The notes: generated by a model not told the origin, from the letters alone. Counted from the first letter of the stretch, positions 5,505-14,207 are shown. The stretch is 14,457 nucleotides of DNA from Acidobacteriaceae bacterium (GCA_027364815.1 DAHXOQ010000038.1:1-14457); one strand, 5' to 3'. Translations and numbers: made by a program.

Positions 5505-8500
5505 TGACGGTAGTTGATTCGGTCAGGCCATCCGCGCTGGCGGAAACCTGAATCGTGTACGTCCCCGGCGGAGTCGCGCTACTCGCTACACCTCCACCGC
5601 CTCCGGGATTACCAATCCCAAGTAGTCTCGCTTCGGTGCAGCTTGATATTCCCGCCACCACCACACACAGCATTAACAGTGACAGCAGCAAACGGCGACT
5701 CCGTCCGCGATAGAACGGCAGCAGAATCATCGCGCAAAGCATCAGCGCCCCACGTGGCCATCCGCTCGAATTATTCTTTGCTCGCTTGACGCTTGCCGCT
5801 GCCACTCCCGTCTGAATCGTCATCGTTGCATAACCCGGGTTAGAAGACGTCGCCGTCACCGTTGTAATCGTCTGGCAATTCGCCTGGCAATTCTCTGGAA
5901 CAAAAAGGCACTTCGCATTGAGTGGCAAATTGCTGCAACTGATTGTAAAAACTCCCTGTGCTCCACTCAACGGCGGAATCGTGATGGAGAAGTTGTAATT
6001 CGCCACCTGCCCGCTCGCCACAGTAAAGTTGCTGATTCCTGTAGGCTCAAAAGCGAATGAGAGTCCAACCCCATAGAGCGGAATTGAAAGTGGAGCGGCC
6101 ACGTTCGTACCGTTCACCACCAACCACGCTGAAGGCGCCGGCCCCGCCGCTGTCGGCGTGAAGGTAATCGACACCATGCAATTCGTGTTTGCTGCCAATG
6201 TCGATGAGCAGGTCGTGCCTGATACCGCATAGTTCACACCCATCAGCGGCGTTCCCTGGATGCTCAACGCAAGACCCGTAATGTCCACATTAGGGCTCAT
6301 ATTCGTCAGTTGCAAAGTGAATGGCGCGCTCGTGATCCCCACACCTGTCGTCTGGAACCTCACTTGCCCCGAGGAAGATTGAATCGTCGGAGGCGCAACC
6401 GCTACCCCAGTCAGCGACACGCTCACCGGAAATTGCACACCCGTACCATTGATCGTCAGCTGACCCGCATAATCACCTGCTGTAATCGGCGCAAAATCCA
6501 GCAGCAGCGTGCATGTGCTTCCACTCTGGAAAGTCCCCGTGCAGTTATTCTGGCTTACCTGGAATCCCTGATCAATAGCCAGTTGAATTCCGCTTACACC
6601 AATACCGCCATTCACCGTCAGCGTCACCAACTGCGGCGCGCTGACCTGGCCTGGAGTTAATGCTGGAAACGTCAGCGATTGCGGGCTCACACTCAGTGTC
6701 GCCGGGCTTTCGCCTGTACCGCTCAACGCGGCATTCACAGCGTTAACACCATTCGTCGTCGAGCTCACCGTCAAAAATCCGCTTCTGCCGCCCGCCACCG
6801 TTGGAGTGAAAGTGAATGCTACTGTGCAACTCCCGCCCCCGGCAATCGCTTGCGTGCAGCCATTCGATTGAATCGCGAAGTCGCCTGTAATCGCAAATGT
6901 TGGCGTATTCAACGGCGCTGTCCCGGGATTCGAAACCGTAATATTCAGCGGCAGACTCGTCGTGCCAAGCAACGTCGCTGGAAAACTCAGCGCTGCAGGA
7001 TTCAGATTCAAAGATGCTGGCACTGTTCCGGTTCCACTCAACTGTACAATCGCTGCCGTCACTCCTTGCGTTGATGAAGTGACCGTCGTCGTTCCATTCA
7101 CCTTCGTCTGTTGCAGCGGTGAAAAGTAAACCAACACCGTGCACGTTGCTCCAGCAGTTAGTGTCGTCGGACATGTAGAGTTTGTGAAGTACGCCGTCGA
7201 CTGAATATTGATTCCGTTTGCCGTCGCAGTCCCTGGATTGCTGAGCACAAACGTCATTGCAGCGCTGGTCGTATTCACCGGCGTATTCGGGAAGTTCAAC
7301 TGGCTCACCGAAACCGTAAGCGCCGCGCCAGATTGTCCTGTCCCTGTCAACCCCGCATAGACCGTCGAAACTCCCTGCGTCGTCGAGCTGACCTGAAGTT
7401 GTCCCGACTGGCTTCCCACTGTCGTCGGCGTAAATATCACGTAAACTTTGCAACTGGATCCACCTGCCAAAGTACTCCCGCACGTCGTCTGAGATGAGAT
7501 GCTGAAGTTTCCCGTCGAAGTAATACTGAGTCCTGCCGCTGCGCCCCCGCCTGTATTCGTCAGCATGAATGGAAGCGCCCCGCTCGGCTGACCCAGTGTT
7601 TGCGTGCCAAAGTTTTGACTGCTCGGACTCAGCGTCAACGACCCTGAAGTAAGTCCATACCCACTCAATGGAAGACTCTGGTTTGTAACTCCCGCTGCCG
7701 TCGTGCTGATACTCATCGTGCCATTCGATTGCCCTGATTGCGTTGGCGTGAATGTCACACCCACTGAGCAACTGCTCCCCGCTGCAAGGTTTGCAGGACA
7801 GGAATTCTGCGTCATCGCAAAATTTCCCGACACGGCTATTGCCAGCGACGTCAAACTTGACCCGCCGCCATTCGTAATTGTCACCGTATTCACTGCGCTC
7901 GTCTGACCCACAAGCACACTGCCGAAGTTCAACTGCGTCGGCGAAGGCTGCAGCAAAGCCGGGGCAACGCCGGTTCCGGTCAATAACACTGTCACCGGCG
8001 AAACATACTGCGTCGTTGTTGCAACCGTCAGGTTGGCTGTCTGGTATCCCACCGTAGTCGGATTAAAACCGATTAACTCGGTGCAACTCCCGTTTTTTTT
8101 CAGAGTCGTACTACACGTCCCGGCCTGCGCCGTAAATCCGCTTCCCGCTGTCGTCGTATAAGTCAATCCGGATAACGCCACTGAACCATTTGCAGAAACA
8201 GTAACTATCTGGGAAGCGCTGGGCTGTCCCGTAATCTGATTTCCAAAATCAACTTCAGGTAGTGAAGTTGTTATTACCGATGGCTGGATACCCGAACCAG
8301 TCAACGAAACACTCACCGGACGAGCCGCCCCTGACACACTCGACAGCGTAAGTGTACCTGCAACCGCATTCGTCGTTGCAGGCGTAAACGTTAAATAGAT
8401 GATGCATGAAGCATTTCCAACGCCCAACGTTGGCTTACACGTTGTTGATGAGATTGCAAAGGCCGGCGCACCTGAGGTAATACTCCACTGGAGATCAGTT

Positions 8501-11500
8501 AGCGCTACCCCTCCAGTATTTTTAACAGTCACCGCTTGCGCACCACTTGTTGTTCCTTCTGTAACCTGGCCATAATTCACGCTGGTCTGCAATGTACTAA
8601 TCACTGCCGGAGCGATTCCGGCCCCAGTAAATGACATCGATGTACTTTGTGTAAGTGGAAAAGTGCTGGTGGCTACCAGGTTAGCCTGGATTGCACCCAC
8701 CGATTGCGGTGTGAATATTATGCCAATATTGCAGGTTTTCTGCGCGTTTAAAGTACTTCCACAGGGATTTGAAACCGTGCCATTATCCGCGAAGCTTGCA
8801 GCTCCCTGGCCTGTCATTGCGAAACTTATTCCGCCAACTGAAGTTGGGCCAGAGTTATACAAACCAGCAACATAAGTATTTGAACTGGTATATTCCACCT
8901 GGTTCGCAAACTTTACGTTCTGAACGACAAACCATATCACTGGATCCGCTACACTATTGCCACTCAAATAGACTACCTGCTGGCCTAACGCAGTCGAGAT
9001 ATACAGAGGAATCGTGTAACCCGTGACAATCGATAGCGGCGTGAAGATCACCGTAAAGGTACAGCTCGAATGTCCCGCCAGCGTTGAACCGCAATTGTCT
9101 GTGACTGAAAAATAACCGGTATAAGAATCGCCGATGTTCGCCAGAGGCTCATCCCCGCTATTTGTCATCGTGAAAGTCAATGGCGCCGAAGATGTATTAA
9201 TTGGTGTATATGGAAATGTTAGCGTGTGAACTGAAAGCGTTGCCGTAGGCGCAGTCATACCATTCCCGCTCAGCGTCGCCGTCTGAGTTCCGCTGGATGC
9301 AACAACCGTCAGCGTCCCATTAACCACCCCCTGGATCGTCGGCTTGAAAACTACTCCAATCGCACAAGCCGAATTCGCGGCCAACGAACTACCGCACGAG
9401 TTGCTCGTCACGCTGAAATATGTGCTCGCAGAAACACTCGAAATTGTAACTGCTACTCCCCCACTATTGGTTACGGTAAAACTCTCCGCCGTCGAAGTCT
9501 GGCTAATCTGTACGCCTCCAAAACTCCAACTGCCCGGCACAAGCGTCAGATTGCCGGGAGCTACACCGATCCCCGTAAAACTTGCCGATAACTGGCCGCC
9601 ATTCACATTCGCGCTGACCACCATTGATCCAGTCAATGCTCCCAGTGAAGTTGGCGTAAAGGTTACATTGATTGTGCAACTCTGCCCCGCGCTGATCGTC
9701 TGATTCACACAGTTATCTGTCTCGGTGAAATTCCCACTCATCGTAATAAGCGTCGGCGTTAATGCCACACTTCCCGTATTCTTCAGCTTTATCGCCGTTG
9801 CGCTGCTAGATGTATTCTCCGCTTGGTTGCCAAAGTTCACTGTACTCGGCGTCAGAGTCGCAGTCGTATCAGTTGTCCCAGCCGTGTAAAGAGGAATCTG
9901 CCACACACCCCTGCCATAAGTCCCTGCCGTCAACGCCTGAATCGTTGAGTTGAGCGGCGTCGCAATCAACTGCACAACAGGAGCGGTAGGTAGATTTAAT
10001 CCATACGGACTCCAGCAATTTGATCCGGAAATCGAACAACTCCCGATTGCACTGGTGAAGTAGACTCCACTATCCGTCGCCACATACACCACATTCGAAT
10101 TCTGCGGATCTACCGCTACTGCATTTGCCGGTACAAGTGGAAGGTTTGATTGAATCATGCTCCATGATGCACCGCCATTTGTGCTTCTATAAATTGACGC
10201 TCCACTCGGTATATTCATTGCCGCCACAGCAACCGTCACATAGACGGTGTTCCCGGTCAAATCATGTGAATCAATATAAATATCACTAATGTCTGCACCT
10301 GTATTATTGAAGCCAACGCCTGAATTTATAACCGGATTCGCTGTTAGATCATTCCACGTAGGTGGCGTTCCATAGATCGGGTTATAGCTCGTACTGAATA
10401 TATGTCCGGGGATATTGCTGCTACTGATATTCCCACCGTACATACCGGCATAAATAATCTCGGTGTTGCCACCAGTCTGAGTTTGACCGGCCATGGAGCG
10501 AACGATTGCGTCGCCGTTACAGCTACTATTCGATGAGTTATCGAGCATCCCGCTGATCGCGTTTGTGCTGCTCCATGAGCTCCCGTTCACTGGCCCGCGC
10601 CAGATTCGGCACGTGGCCACAAGGGCTTGCGTATTATCAAGCGGATCTACCATGAACGCCGCTGGGGTCAGCATCGAATAACCATCGAAGTCAACATCTG
10701 ACTCCGTAATCACAGGCCCGCTCCCAAAACTGCTCGGCGTACAATCGCCGCTCTGCGAGCAACGATTGATGGCCACACCGACTTGGTTGTTCACATACCA
10801 TTTCGTACTGAAATTCGGATCAATCGCATTCGTTCCTCCAGTTCCGCCAAGAATCTCCGGCCACACAAAGGGCGGCGTCGACGTGCCCTTCACTCCGACG
10901 GTTCCATTCACACCAAGCCCGGCCACCATCGAGTACGGCGTAATGGCAGATTGGCTTAGAGAACTGATTTCGGCAATTGACCCCAATTCACTATTTAAAT
11001 TCTGAACATGTGCACTATCGCTCGAATTGCACGCCGATCCCGTCTCACCTATCTGGTCCATCGAACGCCATAAACCGCCGTCATTACCGACAAAAATCTC
11101 CTGCGAATTCGAAATATCCCAGGCGAATGCGTGCTGAAAAGGCGAAACCGCGGCGCTCATGCAGCTAAATGAGTTCGTCGTATTACGCCACACGCATCCT
11201 GCCGCAAGGCTGCACTTCCACAGGTCAATATCGCCGGCAAAAATTTCCGTATCCTGCATATTCGGTACTGCAGCCAATGTCAGGTTGTAATCACCTTCAA
11301 CAATCGTCGCTCCTCCATGCGTCGTGTTGCTCTCAAGAAGGCTCGTATTCAACTTCGTTCCAAATGTAATTGTCTGATTCGTGCACACCCCGCCACTGAT
11401 CGCGCACTGGTCCTGCCAAATTCCCTGGTCCTGCAGGTTCTCATCCACGCTCCACGCAAACGTATCACCCGTGTTTGGATTCACCGCTAAAGTTCCGCGA

Positions 11501-12534
11501 AAGATTGGGCAGAACACACTACCTGTCGTCCCCTGGTTCGTCGGGCATTGCAATGCGTTGAAACTCGTTCCAGGTTGATTCGCTAATCGGGTCCATGTAA
11601 TTCCATCCGGCGACGAGTAATAACCGTGATAGCGGATCGCCGCAATGAAAAGCTGCCGCACGGGGTTCCACACCACCGACGTTGCCGCATTTCCATCCGG
11701 CCCTGCGAAGATGGCGGCTGGGCCCTGCACTGTATTTCCGCCTGAATCATTGATGGTTGATAAGTACCACGTTGTCCCGGCATCCGGCGAGTAGTAAAGT
11801 CCCTCATAACTCGTTCCCGGTTTCGTCGCGAAATCAAGATATCCAGTATAAGACTGAGTTACGGCTACCACCACCGTCTGCGGATTGGTTGTGCTCCACG
11901 CAAAGCCCGCAATTGCTTCGCCTACAAAGGAGTAATTCTGTGAGGAGTAGCCAGACTGAAGATCGCTCGATTTCGTTATTAGCGTCCACGAAATTCCGTC
12001 GCTCGCCGAGTTGAGAATCCCCGCACCGTAATACGAATCAAACGCATCGTTCGGATCGCCTGTTCCCGCCAGAACCACCCCTGTCCCGCCCGGCTGCACA
12101 CTGATCACGCCAATACTCAGCGATGTCAATGCACCTGTCTGCATCACAGGCAGATCATCCGTCAACGGCGTAAAGATAATGTTACCCACGATCGAAGAAG
12201 CAGCATTGGTTGAATGCCAGACCCCACCGCCTGTTGTGCCGATAAACAAACTATTCCCCGTAGTGTCTGATGGATCAAGCGCAAGCGCTGTCACTCGACC
12301 TGAAACCGCGCCATACGAAAGCGATGTCACCGACGTCGGCCCTATCATCGTCCATGTGGAATTGCTGCCATATTGTGGCTGGGCGTTTTGAACCTGCGGC
12401 CTTTGCACTTGTGTTGCCAGATTCAAACGAGGCTTGGACTGATCTGCGCTCTGAGCATTGCACCAGGCACCGGCGTGACTGGCAATCAGAACAGTTAAAA
12501 ATAGCGGGCAACTAATTATCGAGCGTTGTTTCAT
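5488..12534 (-). CDS. Giant secreted/surface protein: BNR-type propeller plus twelve choice-of-anchor D (HYDIN-like) domains
   Basis: This 2348-residue protein starts with a signal peptide (MKQR, hydrophobic core, likely cleavage near residue 23 or 27). Residues about 30-890 look like a sialidase/BNR beta-propeller: Asp-box-type motifs SPDAGTTW (249-256), SSPDGITW (ending W314) and STNGGASW (ending W791), a related SDGISW (ending W183), and the propeller-like VDPQNSNVVYVATDSGVYFT. Residues 892-2160 are twelve tandem 102-112 residue domains of the ASPM-SPD-2-HYDIN/choice-of-anchor D kind, each with an NFG..., N.G..., Cys...sC...v.FtPt and LsGtG pattern. Residues about 2161-2250 form an Ig-like domain. 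A basic-flanked hydrophobic pair (2262-2298) ends in the lipobox-like ISSC (C2299), followed by Gly-rich sequence and a beta-rich tail. I chose the ATG at 12532-12534 because GGAG sits 5 bases upstream; the GTG at 12540 overlaps that site. Substrate or partner is unknown; adhesion or polymer binding is a guess. Confidence 0.85.
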   Translation of the reverse strand: MKQRSIISCPLFLTVLIASHAGAWCNAQSADQSKPRLNLATQVQRPQVQNAQPQYGSNSTWTMIGPTSVTSLSYGAVSGRVTALALDPSDTTGNSLFIGTTGGGVWHSTNAASSIVGNIIFTPLTDDLPVMQTGALTSLSIGVISVQPGGTGVVLAGTGDPNDAFDSYYGAGILNSASDGISWTLITKSSDLQSGYSSQNYSFVGEAIAGFAWSTTNPQTVVVAVTQSYTGYLDFATKPGTSYEGLYYSPDAGTTWYLSTINDSGGNTVQGPAAIFAGPDGNAATSVVWNPVRQLFIAAIRYHGYYSSPDGITWTRLANQPGTSFNALQCPTNQGTTGSVFCPIFRGTLAVNPNTGDTFAWSVDENLQDQGIWQDQCAISGGVCTNQTITFGTKLNTSLLESNTTHGGATIVEGDYNLTLAAVPNMQDTEIFAGDIDLWKCSLAAGCVWRNTTNSFSCMSAAVSPFQHAFAWDISNSQEIFVGNDGGLWRSMDQIGETGSACNSSDSAHVQNLNSELGSIAEISSLSQSAITPYSMVAGLGVNGTVGVKGTSTPPFVWPEILGGTGGTNAIDPNFSTKWYVNNQVGVAINRCSQSGDCTPSSFGSGPVITESDVDFDGYSMLTPAAFMVDPLDNTQALVATCRIWRGPVNGSSWSSTNAISGMLDNSSNSSCNGDAIVRSMAGQTQTGGNTEIIYAGMYGGNISSSNIPGHIFSTSYNPIYGTPPTWNDLTANPVINSGVGFNNTGADISDIYIDSHDLTGNTVYVTVAVAAMNIPSGASIYRSTNGGASWSMIQSNLPLVPANAVAVDPQNSNVVYVATDSGVYFTSAIGSCSISGSNCWSPYGLNLPTAPVVQLIATPLNSTIQALTAGTYGRGVWQIPLYTAGTTDTTATLTPSTVNFGNQAENTSSSATAIKLKNTGSVALTPTLITMSGNFTETDNCVNQTISAGQSCTINVTFTPTSLGALTGSMVVSANVNGGQLSASFTGIGVAPGNLTLVPGSWSFGGVQISQTSTAESFTVTNSGGVAVTISSVSASTYFSVTSNSCGSSLAANSACAIGVVFKPTIQGVVNGTLTVVASSGTQTATLSGNGMTAPTATLSVHTLTFPYTPINTSSAPLTFTMTNSGDEPLANIGDSYTGYFSVTDNCGSTLAGHSSCTFTVIFTPLSIVTGYTIPLYISTALGQQVVYLSGNSVADPVIWFVVQNVKFANQVEYTSSNTYVAGLYNSGPTSVGGISFAMTGQGAASFADNGTVSNPCGSTLNAQKTCNIGIIFTPQSVGAIQANLVATSTFPLTQSTSMSFTGAGIAPAVISTLQTSVNYGQVTEGTTSGAQAVTVKNTGGVALTDLQWSITSGAPAFAISSTTCKPTLGVGNASCIIYLTFTPATTNAVAGTLTLSSVSGAARPVSVSLTGSGIQPSVITTSLPEVDFGNQITGQPSASQIVTVSANGSVALSGLTYTTTAGSGFTAQAGTCSTTLKKNGSCTELIGFNPTTVGYQTANLTVATTTQYVSPVTVLLTGTGVAPALLQPSPTQLNFGSVLVGQTSAVNTVTITNGGGSSLTSLAIAVSGNFAMTQNSCPANLAAGSSCSVGVTFTPTQSGQSNGTMSISTTAAGVTNQSLPLSGYGLTSGSLTLSPSSQNFGTQTLGQPSGALPFMLTNTGGGAAAGLSITSTGNFSISSQTTCGSTLAGGSSCKVYVIFTPTTVGSQSGQLQVSSTTQGVSTVYAGLTGTGQSGAALTVSVSQLNFPNTPVNTTSAAMTFVLSNPGTATANGINIQSTAYFTNSTCPTTLTAGATCTVLVYFSPLQQTKVNGTTTVTSSTQGVTAAIVQLSGTGTVPASLNLNPAALSFPATLLGTTSLPLNITVSNPGTAPLNTPTFAITGDFAIQSNGCTQAIAGGGSCTVAFTFTPTVAGGRSGFLTVSSTTNGVNAVNAALSGTGESPATLSVSPQSLTFPALTPGQVSAPQLVTLTVNGGIGVSGIQLAIDQGFQVSQNNCTGTFQSGSTCTLLLDFAPITAGDYAGQLTINGTGVQFPVSVSLTGVAVAPPTIQSSSGQVRFQTTGVGITSAPFTLQLTNMSPNVDITGLALSIQGTPLMGVNYAVSGTTCSSTLAANTNCMVSITFTPTAAGPAPSAWLVVNGTNVAAPLSIPLYGVGLSFAFEPTGISNFTVASGQVANYNFSITIPPLSGAQGVFTISCSNLPLNAKCLFVPENCQANCQTITTVTATSSNPGYATMTIQTGVAAASVKRAKNNSSGWPRGALMLCAMILLPFYRGRSRRLLLSLLMLCVVVAGISSCTEARLLGIGNPGGGGGVASSATPPGTYTIQVSASADGLTESTTVTLTVD
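5638..5751 (-). other. C-terminal hydrophobic hairpin with lipobox-like ISSC
   Basis: This encodes residues 2262-2299 of the giant protein: GALMLCAMILLPF, a basic turn YRGRSRR, then LLLSLLMLCVVVAGISSC. The second half looks like a lipoprotein signal (basic n-region, hydrophobic core, [I][S][S]C) placed about 50 residues from the C-terminus. It is followed by a Gly-rich linker and GTYTIQVSASADGLTESTTV, which resembles the last strands of an Ig-like domain. It probably serves as a membrane anchor, or as a segment that is processed. Confidence 0.55.
6055..9861 (-). repeat. Twelve tandem choice-of-anchor D/HYDIN-like domains within the giant gene
   Basis: Domain limits by residue: 892-994, 995-1097, 1098-1199, 1200-1311, 1312-1419, 1420-1526, 1527-1631, 1632-1737, 1738-1840, 1841-1945, 1946-2050, 2051-2160. 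Each carries a Cys pair separated by 9-11 residues just before a v.F.Pt strand (for example NCGSTLAGHSSC in the third and TCGSTLAGGSSC in the eighth), and ends with a TG.G-type linker. The copies are clearly diverged in sequence, so the array is old rather than a recent DNA-level expansion. The fourth and twelfth are the longest and least regular. Confidence 0.8.
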
Positions 12535-12586
12535 ACACACTCCGCAACTTGAGCAGAAGCTTCAAAGAGCTTCCACTGGTGCTCAT
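12512..12586 (-). CDS. Possible 24-residue leader ORF overlapping the giant gene start
   Basis: An ATG at 12584-12586, with AGGGAGG just upstream (12589-12595, only 2 bases away), opens a frame of 24 codons: MSTSGSSLKLLLKLRSVYET followed by four more residues and TAG. It overlaps the first 23 bases of the giant gene in another frame. It lies between the candidate promoters and the giant gene, so it would be in the mRNA leader. The short spacing argues against efficient initiation. It could be a translational coupling element or chance. Confidence 0.2.
   Translation of the reverse strand: MSTSGSSLKLLLKLRSVYETTLDN
12540..12543 (-). promoter_or_regulatory. Shine-Dalgarno GGAG for the giant gene
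   Basis: GGAG lies 5 bases before the ATG at 12532-12534. It overlaps the alternative GTG start at 12538-12540, which is why the ATG is preferred. Confidence 0.5.
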
Positions 12587-12678
12587 GGCCTCCCTTTTAG
12601 TCTTTTGCGAAGGAGTGCTCAGGAACATGCGATTCGACGTGCAGAAACAACTGGATTCCGGGGTCGGAATTGTGGCCA

Positions 12679-12722
12679 ATTATAGTACAACGCTTTATAT
12701 AACCATCAGTATTCTGCGTCAC
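12679..12722 (-). promoter_or_regulatory. Candidate sigma70-type promoter(s) for the giant gene
   Basis: On the minus strand, GTGACG (12717-12722) and TATAAA (12694-12699) are separated by exactly 17 bases, matching the -35 and -10 consensus at 4 and 5 of 6 positions. A perfect TATAAT (12679-12684) lies just downstream but has no good -35 at the right distance. Either would give a leader of about 135-155 bases. The 226-base gap between the photolyase and the giant gene holds no other supported feature besides the small leader ORF. Confidence 0.45.
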
Positions 12723-12760
12723 TGGTCTTTAGCAGCGCCAAGCAGCCGATAAACATGCTT

Positions 12761-14167
12761 TTATAGCTCCCTGTATTGGGTCTTGTAGCTTTCCGTATCG
12801 GTCTTTTTGGCGATTGCTGCGCCTGACATTGGACGCACCAGGCCGAAGATTGGCCGGTTGAACCACGGCCGGTCATGCTTGCCCACAATCGCCCAGGCAA
12901 TCCCTGCGTAACCGTTTGGATCGCGGCCATCAAGCTCATAACGGTCATTGAGTTCCACAGCCCACTCAAACGCTCGGGCCGGATCAGGCGCCCATTCGAG
13001 TATCTTTTTCGCCCAGTACATGCGCATGTAATTGTGCATGAATCCGGTCACGACCATCTCCCGTTGCGCCGCATTCCAGAGTTCGTCAGAGGTTTCGGCG
13101 CCTTCCAACTGCTTCAGAGTGTAGGTGTGAGTACGCGCGTCGCCAGTGTGTTCAATGAGTGTCTTCCGCGCCCAAGGTTCGGCGCACTCCCAACTATCGT
13201 AATGCGGATTGTGCCGGACAAAGAGCACAGCCAACTCACGCCAGCCAATCAGCTCATCAAGAAACTTCTCCGCAACGGCCTCCGAAACCTGTCCATTTTT
13301 TGCCGCCTTCTTCACCGCCAGCGCAATCGTAATCGGACTGATCTGTCCAAAGTGCAGATAAGGCGAGAGCCGACTTGTCCCATCGATAGCCGGATGATTG
13401 CGCCGCTCCTCATAGTTGGCCAAACTCTCCGACACAAATTGCTTGAGTCGCTTCAGCGCCGCATGCGTACCACCAATAAAGCTGTCGACCGGCTGAACGC
13501 GGCGGTCAATATGTGCAAAGCGCTGCGTGAAGCCATCCGTAATATCGCGCCGCAGATCAAAGCTGGCAATCTCCAGCTCCAGCTTCCATGGCTTCTTCGG
13601 CTTGAGCGCTTCTCCCGTCACTAAAAACCGCTCCAACTGCCGCCTCAAATGCGGCCTGAAGTGATGCAGCAGAACATAACTCCGATTGAAGATCACCGAA
13701 GGAACCACCACATCCACATCCACTGTCCAGAATGGAATCCTGAGCCGTTTCGCCAATGCAACCCGCCAGCGTTCCGGCTCGCGCAACGGATTCTCGTCGC
13801 CAATCAAAATCGCCGCGCCGACTTCCGCCAGAAACTCTTCGAGCGTTGATTCCGGCGCGCGGCGAAGAACAAACCCAACGCCGCGTTCCTTCGCATCCTC
13901 AGCCACATCGCGCAATCCCTGCTGCATGAAGTGGTAATGACGCAAATTCGCATTGGGATAATTCGCAATGACCGAGAAGTAAATCACCACAGGAAGATTC
14001 AGCTCATTGCCAACCGCAATCGCAAGTTCGAGCGCAGGATTCTCTTTGACCCGTTGCGCGCGCTGCATCCAATAGACGACCGCGCGCGCATCTTTCGGAA
14101 TTGCACCTGAGCGACGTACCAGAACACGCGGATTGGAAGCGAAAGCTGAGAGTTCAGCGGAGAGCAT
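12761..14167 (-). CDS. Class II-type cyclobutane pyrimidine dimer photolyase
   Basis: Photolyases use FADH- and blue/near-UV light to split cyclobutane pyrimidine dimers in DNA. The 468 residues fit the class II layout: an N-terminal antenna-like Rossmann domain (VVYWMQRAQR 31-39, NANLRHYHFMQQGL 73-86) and a helical FAD domain with TSRLSPYLHFGQ (264-275), WREL (309-312), WNAAQREMVVTGFMHNYMRM (364-383) and LNDRYELDGRDPNGYAGIAW (406-425). W364, W385 and W392 have the same relative spacing as W360, W381 and W388 of the Methanosarcina mazei class II enzyme, so the electron-transfer tryptophans appear intact. The N-terminal motif reads WMQRAQR...ENPAL rather than the archaeal/eukaryotic WMSRDQR...DNWAL, which suggests a separate bacterial subgroup. 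The ATG at 14165-14167 has a weak GAGAAG upstream. It is probably monocistronic, with a candidate promoter 40-70 bases upstream of the start. Confidence 0.9.
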   Translation of the reverse strand: MLSAELSAFASNPRVLVRRSGAIPKDARAVVYWMQRAQRVKENPALELAIAVGNELNLPVVIYFSVIANYPNANLRHYHFMQQGLRDVAEDAKERGVGFVLRRAPESTLEEFLAEVGAAILIGDENPLREPERWRVALAKRLRIPFWTVDVDVVVPSVIFNRSYVLLHHFRPHLRRQLERFLVTGEALKPKKPWKLELEIASFDLRRDITDGFTQRFAHIDRRVQPVDSFIGGTHAALKRLKQFVSESLANYEERRNHPAIDGTSRLSPYLHFGQISPITIALAVKKAAKNGQVSEAVAEKFLDELIGWRELAVLFVRHNPHYDSWECAEPWARKTLIEHTGDARTHTYTLKQLEGAETSDELWNAAQREMVVTGFMHNYMRMYWAKKILEWAPDPARAFEWAVELNDRYELDGRDPNGYAGIAWAIVGKHDRPWFNRPIFGLVRPMSGAAIAKKTDTESYKTQYREL

Positions 14168-14207
14168 ACTTCTCTATTGTCCCGAATCGCGGTTACAAAA
14201 AGTGCGC

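Noticed and set aside
6743..7771. 342-codon minus-strand open frame inside the giant gene
   Set aside because: It is an out-of-frame shadow of repeats 7-10. The translation is rich in Asp, Glu, Trp and His with no fold-like pattern, while the main frame is uninterrupted and shows clear domains.
6055..9861. Could the periodic sequence be a CRISPR array or DNA-level tandem repeat?
   Set aside because: The period is about 318 bases, the copies are diverged at nucleotide level, and all keep one open reading frame, so it is a protein domain array.
12875..13624. 249-codon plus-strand open frame
   Set aside because: It lies wholly antisense to the FAD domain of the photolyase, has no recognisable motif, and is explained by codon bias on the opposite strand.
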